The notes: generated by a model from the letters alone, not told the origin. Positions 1-7,827 are shown, numbered from the stretch's first letter. The stretch is 25,176 bases of DNA from JBOGJI01 sp050747865 (GCA_050747865.1 JBOGJI010000072.1:1-25176); one strand, 5' to 3'. Made by a program: numbers and translations.

Positions 1-19
1 TGATCACTACTGTCCGGTT
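1..19. repeat. Left terminal inverted repeat of the IS4-family element
   Basis: Nineteen bases, TGATCACTACTGTCCGGTT, match the reverse complement of 1319-1337 exactly; identity stops at base 20 (AGA here, CGC at the other end). The transposase stop codon lies inside this terminus, so the coding region runs into the element end. Confidence 0.9.
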
Positions 20-1187
20 AGAAGTCGAGTAGCGTCAATTGTTTACGCAAGCCGTCATCGTTGGTCGTGTAGGTCGATCGCGTAAGTATTTGTACCAGAG
101 GCACTTTCTCAAAAGCATGCACGCTCAAGACCTGCAGAATTGTGTGGAGATCGGACTCGATGTTGAGGCGCTTGCGGGCGATCGCGATGAGTACGTAGGT
201 GGCGATGGCGATCCAGATCTGGGTCTTCACCGCGTTGGGCGAGGTCCCAAAGAACGCCTTGATGCGAAGATGTTGCTTGATCCACTTGAAGAACAGCTCC
301 ACGTGCCAACGGCTGCGGTAGAGAGCGGCGATCGTCTCCGCAGGGAGAGAGAAGTCGTTGGTGAGGAATACCAGCGTCTTGCTGGATTCCGGGTCGCGGT
401 ATCGGATACGTCGGAGCTTGTCCGGGTAGTCCTGGGCAGCGCTGCTGCTCGTGAGGACGATGGTCTGGTCGCAGATCAGGCCGGTGGAGCGGTCGACCGG
501 AGACGAGTAGAGCCGTCGGTATCGGAGGTTCTTCTTGGCCCGGATGACGAACACGGCACGGGCTTCGTGGAGGCGCCAGAGGCGCTCGAAATCGACGTAC
601 CCCCGATCGAGCACATAGATCGAGCCCGGCTCGGGGAGCAGCACGTCGAGGATGCGGACATCGTGCACGCTGCCGTCGGTGATCCAGATGAAGGTCGGGA
701 TGCTGCCTCGCAGATCGAGCAGTGTGTGCAGTTTGATGGCAGCCTTCGTTGCCCTGAAGGTCGCCCACGGGAACAGGGAGAGGCAGAGGTCGACGGTGCT
801 GGAGTCCAGGGCATAGACCGTCTGATCGAGCTCGAAGGCGAAGGTATCGCCAGCGTACAGGCGTCGCGCTTGGGCGATAAGCCCCTGCGCGAAGTCCGCG
901 TGGATGCGCCAGTCCCGTCGCTCGTTGGCGTCCGCCAGAGTGGTGCGGGCCACTGGCCCGGTGAATCCCATGTGGTAGAGCTTGTGAGGGGTGGCGGCCA
1001 GGCAGACTTCGATATCGCGCAGGCTCTCCCGGTACGTGAGCTGGGCGAACGCCATCGCCAGGAACTGTTGCCAGCACGTGAACCGACGCACTCCGCGGTC
1101 GCCAGCGTAGCGCTGGACTCGCCGTTGGAACGTGTGCCGCGGCACGAAGCCCATGAGCTGCGAGAACACTGTCCGACCGTCGTACAT
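18..1187 (-). CDS. IS4-family DDE transposase
   Basis: A 389-residue cut-and-paste transposase that would bind the 19-bp element ends and catalyse strand transfer. The N-terminal ~75 residues match the DUF4372-type DNA-binding region of this IS4 subgroup (TYRESLRDIE near 51-60). The RNase H-fold DDE domain follows. The likely acidic triad is D128 (in YALDSS), D194 (in YVLDRGY) and E297 in the YxxRWxxE signature, followed by FFKWIKQHL. The ATG is preceded by a strong Shine-Dalgarno-like AGGAGGG, supporting the start. No frameshift or premature stop is visible and length is normal for the family, so the enzyme is probably functional. Recognition of the subgroup is from memory of related proteins; the catalytic residues are read directly. 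Confidence 0.95.
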   Translation of the reverse strand: MYDGRTVFSQLMGFVPRHTFQRRVQRYAGDRGVRRFTCWQQFLAMAFAQLTYRESLRDIEVCLAATPHKLYHMGFTGPVARTTLADANERRDWRIHADFAQGLIAQARRLYAGDTFAFELDQTVYALDSSTVDLCLSLFPWATFRATKAAIKLHTLLDLRGSIPTFIWITDGSVHDVRILDVLLPEPGSIYVLDRGYVDFERLWRLHEARAVFVIRAKKNLRYRRLYSSPVDRSTGLICDQTIVLTSSSAAQDYPDKLRRIRYRDPESSKTLVFLTNDFSLPAETIAALYRSRWHVELFFKWIKQHLRIKAFFGTSPNAVKTQIWIAIATYVLIAIARKRLNIESDLHTILQVLSVHAFEKVPLVQILTRSTYTTNDDGLRKQLTLLDF

Positions 1188-1318
1188 ACCCGTCCCTCCT
1201 GTCCGCGTGGATGCGCGGAAGGATGGACGGCGAGGGCCGGAAACTCAAGTCCATGACACCCCCTGCAGTGCCCTAATCCATTGACAGAGAATGTCTTGCA
1301 TCAACGATATCCGTCGCG

Positions 1319-1337
1319 AACCGGACAGTAGTGATCA
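1319..1337. repeat. Right terminal inverted repeat of the IS4-family element
   Basis: AACCGGACAGTAGTGATCA is the exact reverse complement of bases 1-19. It lies 131 bases upstream of the transposase start codon, so the promoter of the transposase would sit between this terminus and the gene. Confidence 0.9.
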
Positions 1338-1419
1338 AGGATATGCTCCCTCGTCGCTCCTTGCATACGGCCGAGAAGCCCCTGGCGCGCGACCCACGGG
1401 AGATATCTTCACAGGCTCT
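1338..1419. repeat. Partial copy of a palindromic (MITE-like) repeat beside the IS
   Basis: The segment 1392-1419 reads outward as AGAGCCTGTGAAGATATCTC followed by CCG and GGGT-GCG. It matches the arms of the 82-bp palindrome at 4074-4155 at about 28 of 31 positions. The opposite arm is not clear; a degraded version (GGATATGCTCCC) begins right after the IS right end. I infer that the IS landed in or next to the left arm and that the rest was lost or diverged. The remaining bases up to the next gene at 1498 show no gene I can support. Confidence 0.6.
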
Positions 1420-1497
1420 CAGATCACCGTGGCGTTGCTGACGTGGGCCAATCGCGACGGCACCGGCATAGCGTTCGACTGACGCGCCGCTTCCGCG

Positions 1498-1872
1498 CTA
1501 GCGGTTGACGAGCGACAGGATGTTTCCGTCGGGGTCCTTGAACCAAGCGACGCGAATGTTCCCCGCCACGTGCACGTCGCCCTCATGGGTGGTCTCCGGC
1601 AGGTCGTAGCGCTCGAACGCCACTCCCTTGTCCTTGAGGAGCTGGACGATGCCGTCGACGTCGTCGACGACCCAGGTGGCTGCGGTGGCCTGATTGGTCC
1701 CCGCGTATTGCGATCTGTAGACCATGACCGGCGTGTTGCCGCTCTTGTACATGAGCATCTCCGGCTCGTCGCTGTCCACCGGCTTCAATCCGAGGGTGCC
1801 TTCGTAGAACTCCCTGGCGACATCCAGATCCTTGACCGCCAGGGTGACGATGGCGTCCGTATTTCCCAACAT
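1498..1872 (-). CDS. VOC (glyoxalase/bleomycin-resistance fold) family protein
   Basis: A 124-residue protein with the paired beta-alpha-beta-beta-beta modules of the vicinal oxygen chelate fold: LAVKDLDVAREFYEGTLGL at residues 11-29 opens module one, and WFKDPDGNILSLV near the C-terminus closes module two. Members include glyoxalase I, extradiol dioxygenases and drug-binding resistance proteins. The usual first metal-binding His before the first strand is absent here (AIVTLAV), and the usual Glu after DPDGN is Ser (ILSLV), so a classical metal site is doubtful and a binding role is possible. The start is supported by AAAGGAG seven to eight bases upstream of ATG. It is a single gene, divergent from the S4 protein. 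The substrate cannot be assigned. Confidence 0.9.
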   Translation of the reverse strand: MLGNTDAIVTLAVKDLDVAREFYEGTLGLKPVDSDEPEMLMYKSGNTPVMVYRSQYAGTNQATAATWVVDDVDGIVQLLKDKGVAFERYDLPETTHEGDVHVAGNIRVAWFKDPDGNILSLVNR

Positions 1873-2035
1873 GATCCGTCTCCTTTCCGCTGTCTCGATC
1901 GCGTAGCCGTTGCCTCGAGCTTCGTCGCGGCCGCGGCGTCACGGCCGCTCTCATGAAGTAGTCGATCGAGAGCGTCGGAGATCGACGGGAAGCTGATCAA
2001 GGCGTTCACGGGGAACCGGTGGAATCCATCGAGGA

Positions 2036-2431
2036 GTGCCACAATCGACGACCGTGACGGCGCTCGATGCTCAGCGGATCGATCGGTGGTTGTGGGCGGC
2101 GCGGTTTTTCAAGACCCGGCCGCTGGCGCAGCAGGCCGTGCGCGGCGGCAAGGTGGATCTGAACGGCACGCGCTGCAAACCGGCGCGGCCGGTACGCGCC
2201 GGAGACCAACTGAGGATCAGCAAAGGCGAGGTGGTCTTCGAGGTGGAGATCCTGGCGCTCTCCGAGCGGCGCGGACCGGCCACCGAGAGCCAGGCTCTCT
2301 ACCAGGAGAATGAAGCGAGCCGCGCCCGTCGGGAGCTGCAGAGAGAGAAGCGTCGTCTCGGCGCCGAGCCGTCGCCCGGCCGCCGACCCGACAAGCGCGA
2401 GCGCCGCCGCCTGCGCGCCCTGAAACGATAA
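2036..2431 (+). CDS. S4-domain RNA-binding protein, Hsp15 (HslR)-like
   Basis: A 131-residue basic protein. Residues 14-62 form an S4 RNA-binding domain (RIDRWLWAARFFKTR, then VRGGKVDLNG and PVRAGDQLRI), with the RxDxWLW opening typical of Hsp15. Hsp15 binds 50S subunits carrying a stalled nascent chain and helps free the peptidyl-tRNA after heat shock; that role is inferred from family membership. The C-terminal third is highly charged and rich in Arg and Lys, as in Hsp15. The GTG at 2036 is the furthest in-frame start; a second GTG about 15 bases downstream is possible, and both leave the domain intact. The DUF3187 gene begins 28 bases downstream. Confidence 0.88.
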   Translation: MPQSTTVTALDAQRIDRWLWAARFFKTRPLAQQAVRGGKVDLNGTRCKPARPVRAGDQLRISKGEVVFEVEILALSERRGPATESQALYQENEASRARRELQREKRRLGAEPSPGRRPDKRERRRLRALKR

Positions 2432-2459
2432 CTGCTGTAGTGTTTTCGTCGGACTGCGT

Positions 2460-3599
2460 ATGCGAGTCGCCGTGAGCCGCGGAATCCTGGCCCTCCTGGC
2501 CCTGCTCGCCGCCGTGCCCGGGAGCGCTGACCAGACGCAGGGCGGGGAGGAGGAGCCGCCGGAAGTGCTGGTCGAGGATCCGATCGGGGTGCCGCTGCGG
2601 GTGCGGGACTTCACCTTCCCCAGCTTTCTGGTGCTCGACTTCGCGCCGCAGCCGGCGGCGCCGCTGGGCCAAGGGCGGTTCGGCGTCGAGCTCATCACCT
2701 CGCGGGTCAACGATTTCCAGGTCAGCGCCACGGTCCAGGACTATCTGCGCGAGCGGGGCGGCGGAGTTCGCCGGCCACTCACCGACGCCGACGCGGACTT
2801 CATCGTCTCCCTGCCGGAGGGGCAGGGGTATTACATCGACGGCGAGTTCAGCTTCTACGAGCTCGGATTCTGGTACGGCGTGACCGACCGCATCGACGCG
2901 GGCGTCGGTGTGCGCTACATCGACTTCACCGGCGGGCGTCTCGACGGCACGATCTTCGACTTCCACGATCGCTTCGGATTCGGGCAGCAGGGACGGGAGC
3001 TGGTGAGCGACGACTATTTCCAGATCGTCATCGGCGAGAGCGGCACGACCCTGGCCCGCCTCAACGGCCCGCCAACGGGCGGGCCCACCGATCCTAGCCT
3101 GTACCTGCGCTGGGCGCTGCCCGGCGAGCCCGGGGGCTGGCGCTTCAACCTGGGCGGCGGAGTAAAGGTGCCGGCGGCGAGCGGCTTCCGATCCTCGGGA
3201 AGCGCCGACGTCGGCCTCAACTTCGCCGCCGACCGCCGCTGGCGTCGCAACGCGCTGATCCTCAATGTCTCGGTCGTCGACGCCGGCCGGTTCGAGATCA
3301 CCGACTTCGATCCCGCGGCGATCAAGTCGCTCGACGTCGCGTGGCTGCACCGATCCACGATCTGGCCGAACACCAGGTTCTTCCTCCAGGCGCTGCTGGC
3401 CGAGCACGTGCTCGGCGACGCCACCGCCTCGCGGCTCTCCGAGCCCGAGTTCCAGGTCACGGCCGGCCTCAAGTGGGATACCGGTCTGGGCGTCTTCGGC
3501 TTCGGCCTCACCGAAAATCTCCTCAACTACCAGAACACGCCCGACATCGGCGTCCACCTGAGCTGGGGTTACCTGTCCGGCGGCGAGGCGGCTCGCTGA
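2460..3599 (+). CDS. DUF3187 family outer-membrane beta-barrel protein
   Basis: A 379-residue predicted exported protein. Residues 1-23 form a signal peptide (basic start, long Leu/Ala core, cleavage near GSADQ). The rest alternates short amphipathic strands ending in aromatic residues, as in a transmembrane beta-barrel, and the C-terminal end (GFGLTENLLNYQNTPDIGV, then LSWGY) matches the DUF3187 pattern as I recall it. Family function is unknown. It starts 28 bases after the S4 gene, and I see no good Shine-Dalgarno sequence. Its last 31 bases overlap tail-to-tail with the minus-strand methyltransferase-like gene. Presence of such a barrel argues for a diderm cell envelope. Confidence 0.85.
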   Translation: MRVAVSRGILALLALLAAVPGSADQTQGGEEEPPEVLVEDPIGVPLRVRDFTFPSFLVLDFAPQPAAPLGQGRFGVELITSRVNDFQVSATVQDYLRERGGGVRRPLTDADADFIVSLPEGQGYYIDGEFSFYELGFWYGVTDRIDAGVGVRYIDFTGGRLDGTIFDFHDRFGFGQQGRELVSDDYFQIVIGESGTTLARLNGPPTGGPTDPSLYLRWALPGEPGGWRFNLGGGVKVPAASGFRSSGSADVGLNFAADRRWRRNALILNVSVVDAGRFEITDFDPAAIKSLDVAWLHRSTIWPNTRFFLQALLAEHVLGDATASRLSEPEFQVTAGLKWDTGLGVFGFGLTENLLNYQNTPDIGVHLSWGYLSGGEAAR

Positions 3600-4072
3600 C
3601 CGAGCCACCGGCGCACGCGCCGCCGGTAGGCCCGATATTGCTCGCCGAAGACGGCTTCCAAGTGCGCCTCTTCGGCGCGGATGACATAGCGCGCGATGAT
3701 CCAGACGGCCGCGGGGAGCAGCAGGAGCGGCCACAGCATGCCCCAGCCCAGGGCGATTCCCGCATAGGCGAGGGCGAGCCCGAGATAGAGGGGGTTGCGG
3801 GTGAAGCGGAAGGGACCGGTGGTGATAAGGCTGCGCGAGGGCCGGAACGGGAGGATGGTGGTGCGGGCGCGCGCGAAGCTGCGGAGGCCCCAGACGCCCA
3901 AGCCGATGCTGGTCACCAGCAGCAGATCGCTCATCAACTTGACCCCATGGCCTTCCAGCCGGGGCAGGGGCCATAGGCGGTCGAGCCCCAAACCGGCGGT
4001 GTAGACCAGGGCGTAGAGCAGGGGCGGGGGGAGGTGGACTCCCGGACCGTTGCGGGACACGGCTTCAGTCAT
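3569..4072 (-). CDS. Isoprenylcysteine carboxyl methyltransferase (ICMT)-like integral membrane protein
   Basis: A 167-residue membrane protein with about four hydrophobic helices (roughly residues 17-31, 47-66, 97-112 and 113-131). The ICMT/PEMT-type cofactor motif is present: TGPFRFTRNPLYLG at 85-98 and RAEEAHLEAVFGEQYRAY at 132-149, where the tandem acidic residues and the RNPxY element bind S-adenosylmethionine in this family. It would methylate a lipid or small hydrophobic substrate in the membrane; bacterial members rarely have known substrates. The ATG lies immediately next to the palindromic repeat, so its upstream mRNA leader is the repeat itself and no Shine-Dalgarno sequence is visible. 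The 3' end overlaps the convergent DUF3187 gene by 31 bases. Confidence 0.88.
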   Translation of the reverse strand: MTEAVSRNGPGVHLPPPLLYALVYTAGLGLDRLWPLPRLEGHGVKLMSDLLLVTSIGLGVWGLRSFARARTTILPFRPSRSLITTGPFRFTRNPLYLGLALAYAGIALGWGMLWPLLLLPAAVWIIARYVIRAEEAHLEAVFGEQYRAYRRRVRRWLGQRAASPPDR

Positions 4073-4073
4073 T

Positions 4074-4155
4074 AGAGCCCGTGAACATATCTCTCGCGGG
4101 TCGCGTTGCGAGCGCCGGACCGCCGCAACCCTCGGGAGATATGTTCACAGGCTCT
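4074..4155. repeat. 82-bp imperfect palindrome (MITE-like or hairpin repeat)
   Basis: The two arms pair over about 33 bases with about five mismatches: each begins AGAGCC(C/T)GTGAAC, continues ATATCTC(T/C)CG and ends GGGT(C/T)GCG, around a GC-rich centre. It fills the gap between two co-oriented minus-strand genes. The stop codon of the kinase/glycosidase gene (4145-4147) lies inside one arm, and the other arm ends one base before the ATG of the methyltransferase-like gene. A second partial copy sits beside the IS at 1392-1419, and a 13-base terminal match occurs at 19524-19536. No coding capacity. In RNA it would form a long hairpin and could end or stabilise the upstream transcript. Confidence 0.8.
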
Positions 4156-6331
4156 CAGACTCGACATCGAAGTAGCGCGGCGCCGGGAGGACGCGGACGC
4201 GTCGCCCTCGCAGGTCGCCAAGAGTCTCGCCGTCCCGTTCGCGCCCGGCGACGGCCGGTGCCGGCAGCTCGATCTCGCGGGGTCGGTCGAGGCTCCAGCC
4301 CACCACCCGGCGGCCGGCTGGACCGCGGAAGGCATAGAGGCGGGTGCCGTCCGGCGCGGGCAGGGGACCGGCGCAGCGGAGCGAGCCGAGCTCGGCTTCC
4401 AGGCGGGCGAATGCCCGGAAGGCCGGCCGCCGGCGCAGCCCGCCCGAGCCCGGGTCGATCAGGCCGTAGCCCTTGGCCACCGCCTGCCACCAGTAGACGC
4501 GCTCGACGACGCCGGTCGCGGCGACCTCGAGCATGAAGCGGACCAGGAAGCTCGCCTGGGTGTCCTCGTCGACCGCCACGTCGCGGCCCGCCGGCGAGTG
4601 TGGTCCCTCCCACAGCGGCCAGTTGACCTCGGTGATCTGGAATCGCGGGCTGCCCGCCGCGGCGGTCTCGCCGATGGCGCGCAACAGCCGGGCCTTGCCG
4701 GCGGCGTCGAAGCCGAGCTGGCGGTTCTCCGGCGCACCGCGGCGGTCGACGTAGAGCAGGCAGGCGACGACGTCGAAACGCGGGCATCCGGGGCGGCCGA
4801 GCAAGGCGGCGAGCGCGTGCGGCTCGAAGTCGATGATCCCCGGGCCGAGCAGCTCCACCCCTTGGTGGCGGCGCAGCACCTCGGCTGCCGCCGCGGCCAG
4901 CTCCGCGAACTCGCGGCTGTTCCACACTCCCCACTTCGAGCGGTTGACCGCCTGGCCGATCTGGAAGCGGCGACCGTGCGGCACGAAGCGTTCACCCAGC
5001 TCCTCGACGGCGGCGCGCCAGCGCACAGGGTCGAGGACCAGCTCGCGGCTCTGGGGCAGGGCGAAGGTCAGGTCGAAGCCCCTGGCCGAGAGCTCACGGG
5101 CGAGCGCCTCCTCGGCGACGTGCTCCGCCTGCCAGGGGTGAAGGCGCAGCAGGACGCGGTGGCTGCCGAGGGCCTCGAGCGCGTCGAGCAACCCCTGCGG
5201 ATCCTCCGGCCAAGGCCGCACGGCGACGCCCGGTCCCTCCCACGCCGACGGCGAGGGGGAGTCGCGGGCCAGGCTCCGGTAACGCGCCCAGGCCCGGGGC
5301 AGGACAGACATCACCGCCGCCGCATCGCGCGCGTGCTCTTGCGAATCGGCCAGGCGCACGCGCAACCGTTCGAGGCGGCTGGCGTGCTGGTGCGGCTGGT
5401 CCGAGAGCGCGTCCCAGACCGCCTTGTCGCGGCTTCCGGCGCCCGCCGGGAGCGGCGGGATGTGGCCGTGGGCGCCGCGCGGCCTGAGCTTCTTGAGCCA
5501 GCGCAGCGGCAAATGCAGCCGCGCCTTGAGCGACTGCTTGCCCTCGAAAGCGCGCTGGAAGAGGATCTGCAGCCAGCGATCGACCCGCGGAGGCGGGTCG
5601 CCGAAGTAGCCGATGAGGAGCCGGCGCCGGTGCTCGGGGCGGCGCAGGTTGAGGCGGGAGAGATCGCGCATGCGTCGCCATCGCCCCGGCCTCTGGTGGG
5701 CGGGAAGCCGGCGCGCCCGGTTGCAGTCGACCAGCGCCAGCTCGGGCGGCGCTTCCGGCCGCACGCCGGGACGGATCAGGACGTTGCCGACCGAGAGGTC
5801 GCGGTAGACGATCCCGGCGTCGTGGAGCCGGCGGGCCAGCGCGCCGAGGGCGGTGAGAAACGCCTCGGGCGAGACGGCCGGGGCCTCCTCGGCCGCGCGG
5901 TCGGCGTTCATCGCCCGGATCAGCGCGCGCGCCTCGAGCCGGTCGGGCAGATAGCGGCTGACGTACAGCGAGGGTCCGGCGGGCCGGCGGGACTCGAGCC
6001 AGGCGACGCGCGCGGGGGTGGCGATGCCGGCCTCGGCGAGCCAGGCGGCGGCCCGCCAGCTTCGCGCCGCCTTGCTGGCGCCCCGGCGCTTGCGGCGGCG
6101 CGCCCGTCGCCCGTGGTTGCGAAACTGCTTGACGACCACCGCAAGCGGGGCCGCGGCGGTGGGCAGCTCCGTGCGGTAGAGATAATTGCGCCCCCAATGC
6201 AGGGTCTCGCCGCTTGCAGGCTCGGTGATGCGCCGCAACGCGACCTCGACCTCCGTCAGCTCCACCTCGGGAGCCAGCCAGACACGCCAGTCGGGCGTCT
6301 CGAGCGTCGGCGGCGGCAGGTCCGGGGTCAT
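4145..6331 (-). CDS. Two-domain protein: WaaP/Kdo-kinase-like domain fused to a glycosidase-like domain
   Basis: A 728-residue protein. Residues ~25-260 resemble the lipopolysaccharide (Kdo/WaaP) kinase family: VVVKQF with K68 as the candidate ATP lysine, YRDLSVGNVLI with D178 and N183 as the catalytic loop, and LVDCNRAR with D202 as the metal-binding Asp. Residues ~370-640 look like a glycosidase-type (beta/alpha)8 barrel: LLRLHPW, FQIGQAVNRSKWG, ITEVNW with E568 where a clan-A nucleophile would be, then a conserved YWW segment. At the strand-4 position, where clan-A enzymes carry Asn-Glu, this protein has Gln-Ala (460-461), so ordinary hydrolysis is doubtful. No signal peptide: it is presumably cytoplasmic or membrane-peripheral, acting on envelope sugar or glycolipid. 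It starts directly at the rng stop (TAG followed by ATG), so it is likely cotranscribed. The last codons and stop come from the palindromic repeat. Confidence 0.8.
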   Translation of the reverse strand: MTPDLPPPTLETPDWRVWLAPEVELTEVEVALRRITEPASGETLHWGRNYLYRTELPTAAAPLAVVVKQFRNHGRRARRRKRRGASKAARSWRAAAWLAEAGIATPARVAWLESRRPAGPSLYVSRYLPDRLEARALIRAMNADRAAEEAPAVSPEAFLTALGALARRLHDAGIVYRDLSVGNVLIRPGVRPEAPPELALVDCNRARRLPAHQRPGRWRRMRDLSRLNLRRPEHRRRLLIGYFGDPPPRVDRWLQILFQRAFEGKQSLKARLHLPLRWLKKLRPRGAHGHIPPLPAGAGSRDKAVWDALSDQPHQHASRLERLRVRLADSQEHARDAAAVMSVLPRAWARYRSLARDSPSPSAWEGPGVAVRPWPEDPQGLLDALEALGSHRVLLRLHPWQAEHVAEEALARELSARGFDLTFALPQSRELVLDPVRWRAAVEELGERFVPHGRRFQIGQAVNRSKWGVWNSREFAELAAAAAEVLRRHQGVELLGPGIIDFEPHALAALLGRPGCPRFDVVACLLYVDRRGAPENRQLGFDAAGKARLLRAIGETAAAGSPRFQITEVNWPLWEGPHSPAGRDVAVDEDTQASFLVRFMLEVAATGVVERVYWWQAVAKGYGLIDPGSGGLRRRPAFRAFARLEAELGSLRCAGPLPAPDGTRLYAFRGPAGRRVVGWSLDRPREIELPAPAVAGRERDGETLGDLRGRRVRVLPAPRYFDVESESL

Positions 6332-7780
6332 CTAGGAAAGGGGATCGAGCCGGTACGCCTCACGATCGAGCTCCGAGCTCGCCGTCCACTCGAGCCGTCC
6401 TTCCCACCGCTCTTCGAGCTCGGATTTCAGCGCCCGGTGATCGCCGTCCAGGGCCGCCAGGATCTCCGGGTGCACGGTCGCCGCGATCCCCCAGGCCTCG
6501 CGCGCCAGGGCCCCGTGAAGCAGGTCGCGGCGCAGGCGCACCAGGGTTCCCAGAGCTGCGGAGACGCGGCCGCGGCCGCGACAGGTGCCACACGGGTCGG
6601 TGAGCAGCCGCGCCACGTCGACGCGCGCCCGGCGGCGGGTGATCTGCACCAAGCCGAAGTCCGAGAAGTCGAGGACGCGGCTACGCTGGGGATCGGCGCG
6701 CAAGCCGTCGACCAGCGCCGCCAACACCTCGCGCCGCGCCTCGTCGCGCTCCATGTCGATGAAGTCGACGACGATGATCCCGCCCAGGTCGCGCAGGCGA
6801 AGCTGGCGCGGAATCTCGCGCGCGGCCTCCAGGTTGGTCGCCAGCGCGGTCGCCTCGAGATCGGCGCGGCCGACATTGGTCCCCGAGTTGACGTCGATCG
6901 CCACCAGGGCCTCGGTCGGCTGGATGACCAGGTGGCCGCCGGCCGGCAGCGGCACCCGTTGGCGGACCACCACCGAGAACACGCGCTCGACGTCGAGCTC
7001 GTCGAACAGGAAACCCGGGCGCTCGAACCTGTGCACACGGTCGACCAGCTGCGGTATGCGGCGATCCACGTAATCCTTCACCTCGGCGTGGGCCTCTTCG
7101 CCATCGACCAGCAGCTCGTCCACGTCGTCGCGAAAGAGGTCGCGCACGGCGCGCACGGCGAGCCCCTCCTCGCGCCGCAGCAGCGCCGGCGCCGCGGCGC
7201 GGCGGGCCTGATCCTGGATCTCGGTCCAGGTCGCGCGCAGCGCCGCGAGGTCGGCACGCAATGCATCGATCTCCTGCCCGACGCCGGCGGTGCGGACGAT
7301 CAGCGCCCCGGGCGCGTCGCCCAGCGCATCGGCCAGTCCGGCGAGACGCGCCCGCTCCTCGGCGTCGTCGATGCGGCGGGAGATGCCCCCGCCCGCGCCG
7401 CAGGGAAACCAGACGACGAAGCGACCGGGAAGCGAGATCCTGGGCGTGACCCGCGCCCCCTTGCCCGGCAAGGGATCGCGCCGCACCTGGACCAGGACGT
7501 CCTCGCCGGCGCCAGGCAGCCGTGTCGGCGCCAGCGCGGCCGGCACATCGCTCTCCTCCGGCACCGCGTCACGAGCCTGCAGGTAGGCGTCGCGTTCGAG
7601 GCCGATGTCGACGAAGGCGGCCTCGATGCCGGGAAGGACGCGCTTGACTCTCCCCTTGTAGACGTTTCCAACGACGCCTCGGCGGTCGGCGCGCTCCACC
7701 ATCACGTCGGTCGCGGTCCCGTCCACCAGCATGGCCACGCGCACCCGATACGGATTGGCGTCGATGAGCATCCGTCGCAT
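6332..7780 (-). CDS. rng: Ribonuclease G (RNase E/G family)
   Basis: A 482-residue single-strand endoribonuclease of the RNase E/G family, acting in rRNA 5' maturation and mRNA decay in the cytoplasm. The S1 RNA-binding domain is at about 36-105 (VGNVYKGRVKRVLPGIEAAF). The catalytic DNase I-like subdomain carries D296 in AIDVNSGTNVGR and D339 in VVDFIDM, the Mg-binding pair. C397 and C400 in PCGTCRGRG form the zinc-link motif that joins subunits. The open frame extends far upstream through rodA, but homology begins at MRRMLIDANP, so the ATG at 7780 is chosen; the ATG three codons later is an alternative. Neither has a clear Shine-Dalgarno sequence. It lies 92 bases after rodA in the elongasome operon, and its leader holds a G-rich tandem repeat. 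Confidence 0.93.
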   Translation of the reverse strand: MRRMLIDANPYRVRVAMLVDGTATDVMVERADRRGVVGNVYKGRVKRVLPGIEAAFVDIGLERDAYLQARDAVPEESDVPAALAPTRLPGAGEDVLVQVRRDPLPGKGARVTPRISLPGRFVVWFPCGAGGGISRRIDDAEERARLAGLADALGDAPGALIVRTAGVGQEIDALRADLAALRATWTEIQDQARRAAAPALLRREEGLAVRAVRDLFRDDVDELLVDGEEAHAEVKDYVDRRIPQLVDRVHRFERPGFLFDELDVERVFSVVVRQRVPLPAGGHLVIQPTEALVAIDVNSGTNVGRADLEATALATNLEAAREIPRQLRLRDLGGIIVVDFIDMERDEARREVLAALVDGLRADPQRSRVLDFSDFGLVQITRRRARVDVARLLTDPCGTCRGRGRVSAALGTLVRLRRDLLHGALAREAWGIAATVHPEILAALDGDHRALKSELEERWEGRLEWTASSELDREAYRLDPLS

Positions 7781-7827
7781 CTGACCGATTATCACCCACC
7801 CCGCCTTCCCAGGGGTGCCCTCCCACC

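Larger units (their letters stand above)
1..1337 (-). mobile_element. IS4-family insertion sequence, complete
   Basis: Two perfect 19-bp inverted repeats (TGATCACTACTGTCCGGTT at the left edge and its reverse complement at 1319-1337) bracket a single minus-strand transposase gene. The 1.34-kb size, one DDE transposase and paired termini are what an intact IS4-family element looks like. The left target-site duplication, if any, lies outside the window, so the exact outer boundary cannot be fixed and a few bases of the TGATCA palindrome could belong to the target. The 130 bases between the transposase start and the right terminus are noncoding. The right end abuts one arm of a palindromic repeat also found at 4074-4155. 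Confidence 0.9.

Noticed and set aside
39..1256. 405-codon plus-strand open frame across the insertion sequence
   Set aside because: Mirror of the transposase gene, no family resemblance.
1876..2042. Minus-strand leader frame MALLDGFHRFPVNALIS before the VOC gene
   Set aside because: Looks somewhat protein-like but has no family I recognise, runs into the VOC gene in another frame, and overlaps the start of the S4 gene.
2217..3974. 585-codon minus-strand open frame opposite the DUF3187 gene
   Set aside because: Covers parts of three genes in other frames; composition typical of shadow translation.
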